A stretch of DNA of 64,000 nucleotides from Roseburia sp. 1XD42-69 (GTDB lineage Bacteria; Bacillota; Clostridia; Lachnospirales; Lachnospiraceae), in the NCBI RefSeq assembly GCF_003612565.1, contig NZ_RAZG01000004.1, positions 87,632 to 151,631 on the forward strand. Direction: 5' to 3'. Below, piece after piece: positions 44,195 through 53,000 of the stretch. The number at the start of each line of letters is the position of its first letter. Position 1 is the first letter of the stretch. The notes under the pieces were generated by a model. It did no database searches, was not told the origin of the DNA, and saw only the letters and a program-made list of their open reading frames with translations. A program made the translations under genes and the position numbers.

Positions 44195-45355
44195 ATGCAG
44201 GATGTATTTATTATCGGGAGCAAAGGGATTCCCGCCAGATACGGCGGCTTTGAGACCTTTGTGGAACAACTGACACGGTGCAAAATGAACAGGGAAATCA
44301 AGTACCATGTGGCCTGCATGGCGGACAAAAAGGACGAGTATACCTATCAGGATGCCCGGTGTTTTCAGATAAAAGTACCTTCCATAGGGCCGGCAAAAGC
44401 AGTATATTATGATATTGCGGCTTTTCTTCACTGTCTTTCTTATTTAAAAGAGCATCCCTCCAAAAACCCGGTGGTGTATGTCTTAGCCTGCCGCATCGGC
44501 CCCTTTGCAGGATTTTTAAAGCGCAGGTTAAAGCGCTTAGGGGGAAGGCTTTACATTAACCCCGACGGCCATGAGTGGATGCGGGCAAAGTGGAACAGGC
44601 CCATCCGCAGATATTGGAAATTTTCGGAAAGGCTTATGGTAAAAAGGGCGGATCTTATTATCTGTGATTCCAAAAATATGGAGCGGTATATGAAAGATAC
44701 CTACAAAAAGTACCGTCCCAAAACCACATTTATCGCCTACGGCGTGGACGTGGCGGCCAGCAGGCTGAAAGATACGGACAAAAGGGCAGCGGAATGGTTT
44801 GCCGAAAAGGGCCTCGCCTTTGGGGAGTATTATTTGATTGTGGGGCGTTTTGTGCCGGAAAATAATTACGAAACCATGATACGGGAGTTTATGAAGTCAA
44901 AGACGAAAAAAAAGCTGGCGATTATTACAAATGTGGAGGAAAATGATTTTTTTGAAAAGCTGAAAAATCAGACTGGTTTTTTAAAAGACCCAAGGATACT
45001 TTTCTGCGGCACCGTATACGAAGAGGAACTGATGAAAAAAATCAGGGAGAAGGCTTATGCCTATATCCATGGCCATGAAGTGGGAGGGACAAACCCTTCT
45101 CTTTTAGAGGCATTGGGGAGCACGGCTTTAAATCTTCTTTTAGATGTGGGCTTTAACCGGGAAGTGGGGGAAAAAGCCGCCTTGTACTGGAAGAAAACCC
45201 CGGGGAATCTGGCTCTTCTCATTGACCGGTCGGATAATTTTTCCCAGGAAGAACGGATGGTTTACGGAAACCTGGCCAAGCAGAGAATTTTAAACCACTA
45301 CAGTAAAGAGAAGATAGCGAAGGCATATGAGGATGTATTTTTATGGGAAAAGTAA
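44195..45355 (+). CDS. DUF1972/GT4 glycosyltransferase (rhamnosyltransferase type)
   Basis: A 386-residue GT-B enzyme. The N-terminal DUF1972 part reads VFIIGSKGIPARYGGFETFV, seen in Cps2T/RgpA-type beta-1,4-rhamnosyltransferases that act on the first sugar of the chain. The C-terminal GT4 half carries LIVGRFVPENNYETMI and GHEVGGTNPSLLEALGS, the latter with the catalytic Glu pair. ATG 44195 is preferred to TTG 44186 because AGGGA sits right against the TTG but at a proper distance from the ATG. It is coupled to the preceding GT2 and overlaps the next gene by 13 nt. A rhamnose-containing polymer is plausible; no rml genes are in view. Confidence 0.83.
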   Translation: MQDVFIIGSKGIPARYGGFETFVEQLTRCKMNREIKYHVACMADKKDEYTYQDARCFQIKVPSIGPAKAVYYDIAAFLHCLSYLKEHPSKNPVVYVLACRIGPFAGFLKRRLKRLGGRLYINPDGHEWMRAKWNRPIRRYWKFSERLMVKRADLIICDSKNMERYMKDTYKKYRPKTTFIAYGVDVAASRLKDTDKRAAEWFAEKGLAFGEYYLIVGRFVPENNYETMIREFMKSKTKKKLAIITNVEENDFFEKLKNQTGFLKDPRILFCGTVYEEELMKKIREKAYAYIHGHEVGGTNPSLLEALGSTALNLLLDVGFNREVGEKAALYWKKTPGNLALLIDRSDNFSQEERMVYGNLAKQRILNHYSKEKIAKAYEDVFLWEK

Positions 45356-46071
45356 GGGTAAGTGTTGCATTAGCATCCTATAATGGGGAAAGATATATTA
45401 GAGAGCAGATAGAATCCATTTTGGCAAATTTGAAAGAAGAAGATGAGATTGTGGTTTCCGACGACGGCTCAAAGGACAACACCCTTGCCTTTTTACAGGA
45501 ATACCAAAAGGGAAAAATTTCCATTCGGATTTTAAAAGGTCCGGGAAAGGGCATTAAAAAGAATTTTGAAAACGCCCTAAAGCACTGCAGGGGAGAATAC
45601 ATTTTTTTATCGGATCAGGATGATGTGTGGACAAGGGATAAGGTGGAGCGTGTCCTGCCCTATCTCCTGGAAGGAAATTACACTTTGGTAAACCATGATG
45701 CCAGAGTTATGGACGGGAAATTAAAAAAAGAGATTATGCCGTCATTCTTTGAATACCGGGGCTCTGCGCCGGGATTTTGGAAAAATTATATAAAAAACCG
45801 GTATATGGGATGCTGCATGGCCTTTCACAGAAAGCTGCTTTCCCGGGCGCTTCCCATCCCTGAGGAAATCGAGATGCATGACCAGTGGATTGGTCTTATC
45901 AATCACATTGCCGGTAATAAAAGCCTTTTTCTAAAAGAACCCCTGGTTTTATACCGCAGGCATGAAAAAAACGTCTCGGATTTTACCCACGGCACGGTTC
46001 CTGTGATGATAAAAAAGAGGCTGATTTTGGCAAAAGCCCTTCTGTGTCAGGGGATATTAAAAAAACATTAA
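45343..46071 (+). CDS. GT2 glycosyltransferase, rhamnosyltransferase-like
   Basis: A 242-residue soluble family 2 enzyme of the RgpB/RfbF branch. VALASYNGERYIREQIESI, VVSDDGSKDNT and FLSDQDDVWTRDKVE are the typical triad, followed by NRYMGCCMAFHRKLL and MHDQWIGL with the acceptor-side His/Asp. Short GT2s of this branch transfer rhamnose or related deoxy sugars in streptococcal and lactococcal cell-wall polysaccharides. It is the last gene of the co-directional run; the next 190 nt carry promoters for the LCP gene. Confidence 0.83.
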   Translation: MGKVRVSVALASYNGERYIREQIESILANLKEEDEIVVSDDGSKDNTLAFLQEYQKGKISIRILKGPGKGIKKNFENALKHCRGEYIFLSDQDDVWTRDKVERVLPYLLEGNYTLVNHDARVMDGKLKKEIMPSFFEYRGSAPGFWKNYIKNRYMGCCMAFHRKLLSRALPIPEEIEMHDQWIGLINHIAGNKSLFLKEPLVLYRRHEKNVSDFTHGTVPVMIKKRLILAKALLCQGILKKH

Positions 46072-46167
46072 GAAAATTTGTGAAATATATACAAAAATAT
46101 TAAATAATTTACAAAATTATGACGAGAAAATTCTACACTGCTTTTGTCGATTCCGGTTACCGAATCA

Positions 46168-46196
46168 TTGACAGAATTGGAAAAAAGTTATATATT
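46168..46196 (+). promoter_or_regulatory. strong sigma-A promoter of the LCP gene
   Basis: A perfect TTGACA, 17 nt, TATATT (five of six), 66 nt before the LCP start. It separates the LCP gene from the polysaccharide operon. Confidence 0.75.
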
Positions 46197-46219
46197 TATG
46201 TTAATTGTTTTCCAAAATA

Positions 46220-46228
46220 TGTTATACT
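46220..46228 (+). promoter_or_regulatory. second, extended -10 promoter of the LCP gene
   Basis: TG-N-TATACT, an extended -10 element with no good -35, lies 34 nt before the LCP start and downstream of the stronger promoter. Tandem starts would let wall-ligase expression respond to two signals. Confidence 0.4.
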
Positions 46229-46261
46229 TTAGACAATACACATGTCTGAAAGAATGGAGAG

Positions 46262-47413
46262 ATGATGAGTACAAACAGAAAAAAGAAAAAGAACAAAAAA
46301 AACAAAGTTGTAATATTTGCAGTTGAAATTGTTGTATTGGTGCTGCTTCTTGTGGGATTGTACCTGTATTTTAAGGTGGACAAGGTTCAGAGCACCGGGC
46401 CCATCAATGCGGATGAGGTGGAAATCGAGCTGGATTCCGAGACAAAGGAAGCTTTAAAGGGATACACAAACATTGCACTTTTCGGTTTGGATAACCGTTC
46501 TACCGGAAATTACGACGGCGGCAACAGCGATACGATCATGATTGCCAGCATTAACAATGACTCCAAGGAAGTAAAGCTGATTTCTGTATACCGTGATACC
46601 TTTTTAAGCGTAAAGGAAGACACCTTTAACAAAATGAACTCCGCCTATGCATATGGCGGCCCCAAAGGAGCTATTGCAGCCCTGAACAAGAACCTGAATC
46701 TGGATATCACAAATTATGTTGCGGTGGATTTTGCGGCAGTGGTGGATGCGGTGGATCTCTTAGACGGAATCGAGCTGACTCTTACAGACGAGGAAGTTAA
46801 GATAATGAATGACAACTACATTGACGAGATTAATGAGGTGACAAAACACTCTTCCTCCAAGTTATCCGGCGGCGGAACCTATACCGTGGACGGAGTACAG
46901 GCTTTGGCATACTGCCGTATCCGTTACACTGCCGGGGATGATTTTAAGCGTACCGAGCGTCAGAGGGAAGTATTAGGCAAGATGATTGACAAGGCAAAAG
47001 GCTCTAGTATCTCCACGGTTAGCAGCTTAATTGACACCATGTTTGATGAAATTTCCACAAGTTTTACCAGCAAAGAATTGTTGTCTTTAGCAAGCGGCGT
47101 GATGGATTACGAGCTGGCGGGAAATCACGGCTGGCCCTTTGAGCTGTGCACCGGAAACTTTGGATCCAAGGGAAGTATTGTAGTTCCCACAGATCTGGAG
47201 ACGAATGTGGTGGAACTTCACCAGTATCTCTTTAATGAGGAGAACAATGTTTCTAACACGGTGAAAGGTTTAAGTGAGTATATTGTAAATTACACAGGAT
47301 GTACCACAAACGCTACTACCAGGTACGACAATCCTCTTACCGGGGATGATAATACCAGCACAACAGACACAGGATTTTCAACAGATGACGGAAGTACGGA
47401 ATCTGCAGAATAA
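46262..47413 (+). CDS. LytR-CpsA-Psr (LCP) family wall-polymer ligase
   Basis: A 383-residue membrane-anchored enzyme that transfers lipid-linked glycopolymers to peptidoglycan outside the cell. A very basic N-terminus is followed by one helix at about residues 20-40, then the LCP domain: NIALFGLDNRS, SDTIMIASIN, VKLISVYRDTFL, FNKMNSAYAYGG, and AYCRIRYTAGDDFKRTERQR, where the Arg and Asp residues bind the pyrophosphate. The tail is Thr/Ser/Asp-rich. Directly downstream of the polysaccharide cluster, it is the obvious attachment enzyme for that polymer. It has its own promoters and terminator. Confidence 0.92.
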   Translation: MMSTNRKKKKNKKNKVVIFAVEIVVLVLLLVGLYLYFKVDKVQSTGPINADEVEIELDSETKEALKGYTNIALFGLDNRSTGNYDGGNSDTIMIASINNDSKEVKLISVYRDTFLSVKEDTFNKMNSAYAYGGPKGAIAALNKNLNLDITNYVAVDFAAVVDAVDLLDGIELTLTDEEVKIMNDNYIDEINEVTKHSSSKLSGGGTYTVDGVQALAYCRIRYTAGDDFKRTERQREVLGKMIDKAKGSSISTVSSLIDTMFDEISTSFTSKELLSLASGVMDYELAGNHGWPFELCTGNFGSKGSIVVPTDLETNVVELHQYLFNEENNVSNTVKGLSEYIVNYTGCTTNATTRYDNPLTGDDNTSTTDTGFSTDDGSTESAE

Positions 47414-47426
47414 AAAAGAATTACAG

Positions 47427-47459
47427 GAGAAGCCCAATTTCTGGGTTTCTCTTTTTTTT
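47427..47459 (+). terminator. rho-independent terminator after the LCP gene
   Basis: A ten-base-pair stem (GAGAAGCCCA with TGGGTTTCTC, one G-U pair), a 5-nt loop, then eight Ts. A textbook terminator 13 nt after the stop. Confidence 0.88.
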
Positions 47460-47526
47460 CACAAAACTTACACAATAATGGGATACACTACTACTATAAA
47501 AATCAGAGGATGAAAGGAATTTTAGC

Positions 47527-48831
47527 ATGAACCAGTTTGATGAAAACAATTCTTATGAAACTTACTATACTCCTTATGAAGAACCGGAAAAACCACCTAA
47601 GAAAAAATCAGGCTTCTGGGGGAAAACGGTTCGTTTTACTGCCCTTGCCCTTGTGTTTGGGCTGGTGGCGGGAACATCTTTTTCCGGCACATCTTATTTT
47701 TTTGATAAATATTTAAACAGGGGAAATGAAACCGGGGAAGAAAAAAGCGGGGCGGATTTAAATATTGCCCAGTCCACGGAAAATCTTGTGCAGGATATGG
47801 CGGATAAGAATGAGATTGCCGGGGAGAAAAGCGCGGTGACGGATGTGTCTTCTATTGTGGATATGGCAATGCCCTCCATTGTGTCCATCACTACCATATC
47901 CACCACAAGGGTCCGGAGTTTTTTCGGCTATACCCAGGAATATGAAAGTGAAGGCTGCGGTTCCGGAATTATTATCAGCCAGGATGAGGAAAATCTATAT
48001 ATTGCAACCAACAATCATGTAGTGGCAGGGGCAAATACCCTCTCGGTTATTTTTTCAGACGATTCCCTGGTTACCGCCAAGGTAAAGGGAACGGATCCCA
48101 ACAGTGATTTGGCGGTGGTCAGTGTAAAATTATCCGACATTGATCAAGAGACAAAAGGGATTATCCGCACTGCCACTTTTGGGGAGTCCCGCCAGGTGAA
48201 GGTGGGGCAGGCGGCGGTTGCCATTGGAAATGCCTTAGGATACGGACAGTCCGTGACCAAAGGGGTGATTTCTGCTGTGGACAGGGAAGTGACGGTGCAG
48301 GATGAGAGCAACGGTTCTTCCGTTACCAATTCCCTTCTCCAGACAGACGCAGCTATCAATCCGGGGAACAGCGGCGGAGCTCTTCTTAATATCCGGGGGG
48401 AAGTTATCGGAATCAACTCCGTAAAATATTCTGAGACCAGCGTGGAGGGCATGGGGTATGCCATTCCGGCGGATGCTGCTATTCCCATTATTAAGCAGCT
48501 CATTACCAGGGAGGTGGTGAGAGGTTCTGACAGTGCATATTTTGGAGCTTCCGGGGTGGATATGACAGAGGAAGTGGCAAAGACATACAATATGCCTATG
48601 GGAGTTTATATTGCACAGGTGGTAGAGGGAAGCGGAGCTGACAAAGCCGGGCTTGTCCAAGGAGATATTATTACAAAATTTGACGGAAGAAATATTACCG
48701 CACAGGAGGATATTGAGAAGTTGATGCAGTATATGTCTGCGGGAACCACGGTGGAAGTGGGATACAAGCGGGCGGTAAACGGAGAGTATGAGGAATTTAC
48801 CGTGGAAGTTACCTTGGGGAAAAAGAATTAA
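47527..48831 (+). CDS. HtrA/DegP-like membrane-anchored serine protease with PDZ domain
   Basis: A 434-residue S1C protease acting outside the membrane on misfolded exported proteins. The acidic, proline-rich cytoplasmic N-terminus is followed by one helix at about residues 36-58. The protease domain shows His164 (TNNHVVAG), Asp194 (NSDLAVVSV) and Ser282 (NPGNSGGALL). One PDZ domain at about 335-430 has the carboxylate loop YFGASG and VVEGSGADKAGLVQGDIITK. Length and order fit single-PDZ Firmicutes HtrA. It is expressed alone between two terminators. Confidence 0.93.
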   Translation: MNQFDENNSYETYYTPYEEPEKPPKKKSGFWGKTVRFTALALVFGLVAGTSFSGTSYFFDKYLNRGNETGEEKSGADLNIAQSTENLVQDMADKNEIAGEKSAVTDVSSIVDMAMPSIVSITTISTTRVRSFFGYTQEYESEGCGSGIIISQDEENLYIATNNHVVAGANTLSVIFSDDSLVTAKVKGTDPNSDLAVVSVKLSDIDQETKGIIRTATFGESRQVKVGQAAVAIGNALGYGQSVTKGVISAVDREVTVQDESNGSSVTNSLLQTDAAINPGNSGGALLNIRGEVIGINSVKYSETSVEGMGYAIPADAAIPIIKQLITREVVRGSDSAYFGASGVDMTEEVAKTYNMPMGVYIAQVVEGSGADKAGLVQGDIITKFDGRNITAQEDIEKLMQYMSAGTTVEVGYKRAVNGEYEEFTVEVTLGKKN

Positions 48832-48851
48832 GGAAAAGGAAGATTTTATAA

Positions 48852-48882
48852 AATAGGCGCAGGGATGCGCTTATTTTATTTT
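48852..48882 (+). terminator. rho-independent terminator after htrA
   Basis: A stem of AATAGGCGCA and TGCGCTTATT around GGGA, followed by TTATTTT. One G-U pair. It lies 21 nt after the protease stop. Confidence 0.78.
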
Positions 48883-48948
48883 CCATAGGGGCTGGAAAAT
48901 ATTAAGAAAAATTAAAAAATATTGGTAAGTCTTTCTGTGTTTTCCATC

Positions 48949-48977
48949 TTGCGGATGATGTGGAGTTGTTTTATAAT
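48949..48977 (+). promoter_or_regulatory. sigma-A promoter of the carbamate kinase gene
   Basis: TTGCGG, 17 nt, perfect TATAAT, 84 nt before the ATG at 49061. The hydrolase genes that follow may be read from it too. Confidence 0.6.
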
Positions 48978-49060
48978 AAGGCTAACTATTTGTTTGATAA
49001 GGAAGGCCTGTAAGGGACAGGCCGGGAAATGAAGGAGTTTATAAATCCAGGAGGAAGCGT

Positions 49061-49993
49061 ATGAGAAAAAAGAGGATTGTAATTGCCCTGGGGCATGAGG
49101 CGTTGGGAACCACTCTCCCGGAGCAGAAAATTGCCACTGGAAAGACAGCCAAGGCAGTGGCGGATTTAATTGAGTCAGATTACCAGGTTGTAATCTCCCA
49201 CTCAAACGGGCCTCAGGTGGGAATGATACATACGGCGATGTCAGAGTTCTGCCGGCTTTATCCGGAATATACAAAAACCCCTATGTCGGTTTGTTCCGCC
49301 ATGAGCCAGGGATATATCGGTTATGACCTGCAGAATGCCATCCGCACGGAACTTTTAAACCGGGGAATATACAAGACGGTTTCCACGATTTTGACCCAGG
49401 TTTGCGTTGACCCCTATGATGAGGCGTTTTATCATCCCAGCAAGATTATTGGCCGGGTGATGACAAAAGAGGAGGCATTGGAGGAGGAGAAAAAAGGCAA
49501 TCATGTGGTGGAGACCTCCCAGGGTTACCGCAGGATTGTAGCTGCCCCAAAGCCAATGAATATTGTGGAGATTGATGCCATCCGCACTTTAAGCGATGCG
49601 GATCAGGTGGTAATTGCCTGCGGCGGCGGGGGAATCCCTGTGCTCACCCAGAATAATAACTTAAAGGGCGCCAGCGCAGTGATAGAAAAGGATTTGGCGG
49701 CAGGGAAATTAGCTCAGATGCTTAACGCAGATATGTTTGTTATTTTAACAGGAGAAGAGAAGGTCTGCCTAAATTATAAAAAGCCTGACCAGAAAGCCCT
49801 TAATGTGCTTACCGTAAGTGAGGCGGGGGCATACATAGAGGAAGGCCAGTTTGAGGAGGGTACGATTCTGCCGAAAATTCAGGCAGCCGTTGAGTTTATC
49901 GGAGACTCCGCAGTAAAGACAGCGATTATCACGAAATTAGATAAATCGAAAGAAGCTTTGGAGGGAACCACAGGAACTGTGATTCGGAAATAA
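49061..49993 (+). CDS. arcC: carbamate kinase
   Basis: A 310-residue amino-acid-kinase-fold enzyme that makes ATP from carbamoyl phosphate and ADP at the end of arginine or agmatine fermentation. The start RIVIALGHEALGTT is the family start, although the usual GGNAL is GHEAL here. VISHSNGPQVGMI, VCSAMSQGYIGYDLQ, VIACGGGGIPV and VIEKDLAAGKLAQML are diagnostic motifs. Length is normal. No arcA, arcB or agmatine genes are beside it, so it is an orphan in this window. Promoter upstream at 48949, RBS AGGAGG. Confidence 0.93.
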   Translation: MRKKRIVIALGHEALGTTLPEQKIATGKTAKAVADLIESDYQVVISHSNGPQVGMIHTAMSEFCRLYPEYTKTPMSVCSAMSQGYIGYDLQNAIRTELLNRGIYKTVSTILTQVCVDPYDEAFYHPSKIIGRVMTKEEALEEEKKGNHVVETSQGYRRIVAAPKPMNIVEIDAIRTLSDADQVVIACGGGGIPVLTQNNNLKGASAVIEKDLAAGKLAQMLNADMFVILTGEEKVCLNYKKPDQKALNVLTVSEAGAYIEEGQFEEGTILPKIQAAVEFIGDSAVKTAIITKLDKSKEALEGTTGTVIRK

Positions 49994-50017
49994 ATAGAAA
50001 AGAGGAGAGAAAAACAA

Positions 50018-53000
50018 ATGAAAATGGTTAGGAGAACTGCGGCGCTGCTCTTGGCCCTGGCGGTAAGTTTTACGTCAGGTTATACAGATATAACTGCGGC
50101 GTCAGTATCAGATTCCTCTGGATATGTGACAGAGGAGGGCACTGCCGGGGAGGCAGGTGTACAGGAGGAGAATGAAATTTCCCTGGAAGAAAATATCCCA
50201 GGGACAGAAACCCCGGATATTTCCCAGGGGGAAGTTAATTCGGAGACAGAAACCCCGGAGGTTTTACCGGAAGATGTTTCTGCAGAGACAACGGAATCGG
50301 CAGATACTTCCTTAGAGGAAGAGGTGTCAGAGACTCCGGTTTCCACTGAGAGTGCCGAAGAGATTTCCGATACGGAGGAAGCGGTACAGGAGGAGACAGA
50401 GGAGCCCTTAGAGGAGGAGACAGAAAAAAAGGCTCGGGGGGCGGAAGAAATCGGCCTTGTGAATTTCCTGGTGGTTTCAGAACCTATGGTGAACACTCCC
50501 GGAACCCAGAGAATTATGACCAGCATCGGGGATGGTTCCAGTAAAGTGGAATCTGCTGTTTTAACTTATGAGAATAAAGAGACAGGAAAAACCTATGAGG
50601 CAGAGAGCAAAGAGATTTTAGATGACTTTGTTTTATTTGAAATGGATTTTCCAAAAGATTCCCAGACCGGAACTTATCAGTTAAAAGAGCTGACCTACAC
50701 CATGGAAGGACTTACCACCACAACGGCATTTGCCAAAATGGGGATAGACGCGTCCTTTGGTGTGAATGAAGTGGCGGATACGAAGCCGGACGATGTGCTT
50801 TTAACTGACGAGGAACTTTCCGCCTTAACAGAAAGCGTGGAGGCAAATGTTGTCACCTTAGATGAAAATACCGATGCAGAGGATATTGGGGAGGCGCTAA
50901 AGCAGGCAGGATGCGATGCCGGTGCCCTTCAGGAAAGCGCAGCGAGAGTAAAGGGCGCTTCATCCAAAGGAATGAGCAGTCTTATTGTGGTGCTTGACCC
51001 GGGACATGGGGGAAGCGACGGCGGCGCTACGGGAAACGGCCTTGTGGAGAAAAACCTAAATTTAAAAATCGGCCAGTACTGTAAAGAGGAGCTGGAAAAA
51101 TATGCAGGGGTTAAAGTCATTATGACCAGGGAGAGCGATACCTATCTCACTTTGGCCCAGAGGGCGCAGGTTGCCATTGACAACAGGGCAAATGTGTTTG
51201 TCAGCCTTCACATTAACTCCAATGTCAGCGCCGGGCCAAACGGTGCCAATGTGTATTACCCAAACAATAGCTACAACAGCTCCGTGGGAAATACCGGGAA
51301 AAATCTGGCATCTGTCATAGAATCCAAACTTACGGATTTGGGCCTTGCCAGCGGGGGTATCCACATCCGCAATTCAGAGAATAACACAAGATATCCCGAC
51401 GGTTCCCTGGCGGACTACTACGGGGTAATTAAACGGTGTAAAGAAAACGGAATCCCTGGATTGATTGTGGAACATGCCTTTATCTCAAATGCCAGTGATG
51501 CAAAATTTTTAAGCAGCGATGAAAATCTGAAAAAGCTGGGTGTGGCGGACGCTACGGGAATTGCAGAGTATTACGGGTTAAAGAAAGGCGTGGGATTTAC
51601 CTCCATTGTGGCGGCGGGAAGCGACAGCCTGGAACTGGCCTGGAAGAAAGTAAGCGGTGTCAGCGGTTATGAGATTTACCGCAGCACAAAGAGCGATGGA
51701 GGATTTGAAAAAATAGCTACCATTAACTCTTCGGACACCACAAACTACAAAGATACAGGGCTCACACCGGGAACCGTATATTATTACAAAATGCGTACCT
51801 TTACGAAATCCGGTTCAAAAACAACTTACGGAAGTTACAGCAAGGTGGAATCCGGGGGAACCATTGCGAAGACAGCCATTAGCTCCTTAAAATCTAAAAA
51901 CCACAAGAGCCTTGAGATTAGCTGGAATGTTGTGGGAAGCGCCACAGGCTATGAGATTAGCCGTTCCACTTCCAAGGACGGCACGTTTAAGCAGATTGCC
52001 ATGATAGCGTCCCAGAGCCAGTCTAATTATACGGACAGCACAGTTAAGGCAGGAAAGCTTTACTATTACAAAATCCGTGCTGTAGGCCAGGAGGGAACTA
52101 CTACGGTTTACAGTGACTGGAGTGATGCCGTGTCGGGAAGGACGGCCATAAAGCCTGCGGGCATACGTGTCAGGTCTAAAAACAGTACCACATTGGAAAT
52201 TTCCTGGAAGGGAGATAAAAATGCGGCAGGCTATACCATTAAGCGGGCCGAATCTAAAAATGGAAAATATACAAAGATTGCCACAGTCAAAGGCGGAAAT
52301 ACAACTTCCTATGACAACAAAAAAGTAAAGGCGGGAAAGACTTATTATTACCAGGTAGAGGCTTACAATTATAATGGGGAGAAAAAGGGCTACAGCGGTT
52401 ACAGCAGCGCTGCCAGCGGAAAGACAATAAAAGCAGTTTCCATTACGAAAGTGCAGTCCACCTCCTCCACAAAGCAGACAATTACCTGGAAAAAGAGCAA
52501 TGAGGCAAACGGTTATCAGATTTATCAGAGTACCTCTAAAAACGGTACATACAAAAAAATAAAGACTATTAAAAACAAAAAGACCACATCTTATAAAGTT
52601 TCCGGACTTACACCGGGAGTAAAGTATTATTATAAGATAAGGACTACAAACAAAGTAAACGGCGCAACGGGATACAGTGATTATTCCACTGTCCGGGCAG
52701 CAAGGGTTGCAAAGGCGGTAATTGGACAGGCAGAGGGCGTATCAGGGACAAAGATTAAACTTTCCTGGGATAAGGTCAAAGATGCGGACAGCTATGTTAT
52801 CTACCGCAGCACAAGCAGCGGGGGAACTTACAAAAAAATTGGCACGGCAAAGGGCAGCGCCACCAGCTATACAGATTCCAAGCTTAATATGACGAAAAAA
52901 TATTATTATAAGCTGGAAGTAAAAATGAAAGGGTACAAAGCTACCGGTACCAGCGGGAAGAGTGCCCGGGCCACTGCGTATCCCATCCGCCAGACGCAGA

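Noticed and set aside
46072..46167. Terminator at the end of the polysaccharide operon
   Set aside because: The gap is AT-rich with no GC stem or T-run that I can support.
50080..50526. Minus-strand frame rich in Ser/Val opposite the acidic region of the large hydrolase
   Set aside because: It is the reverse reading of Glu/Thr-rich codons, with no RBS or family.
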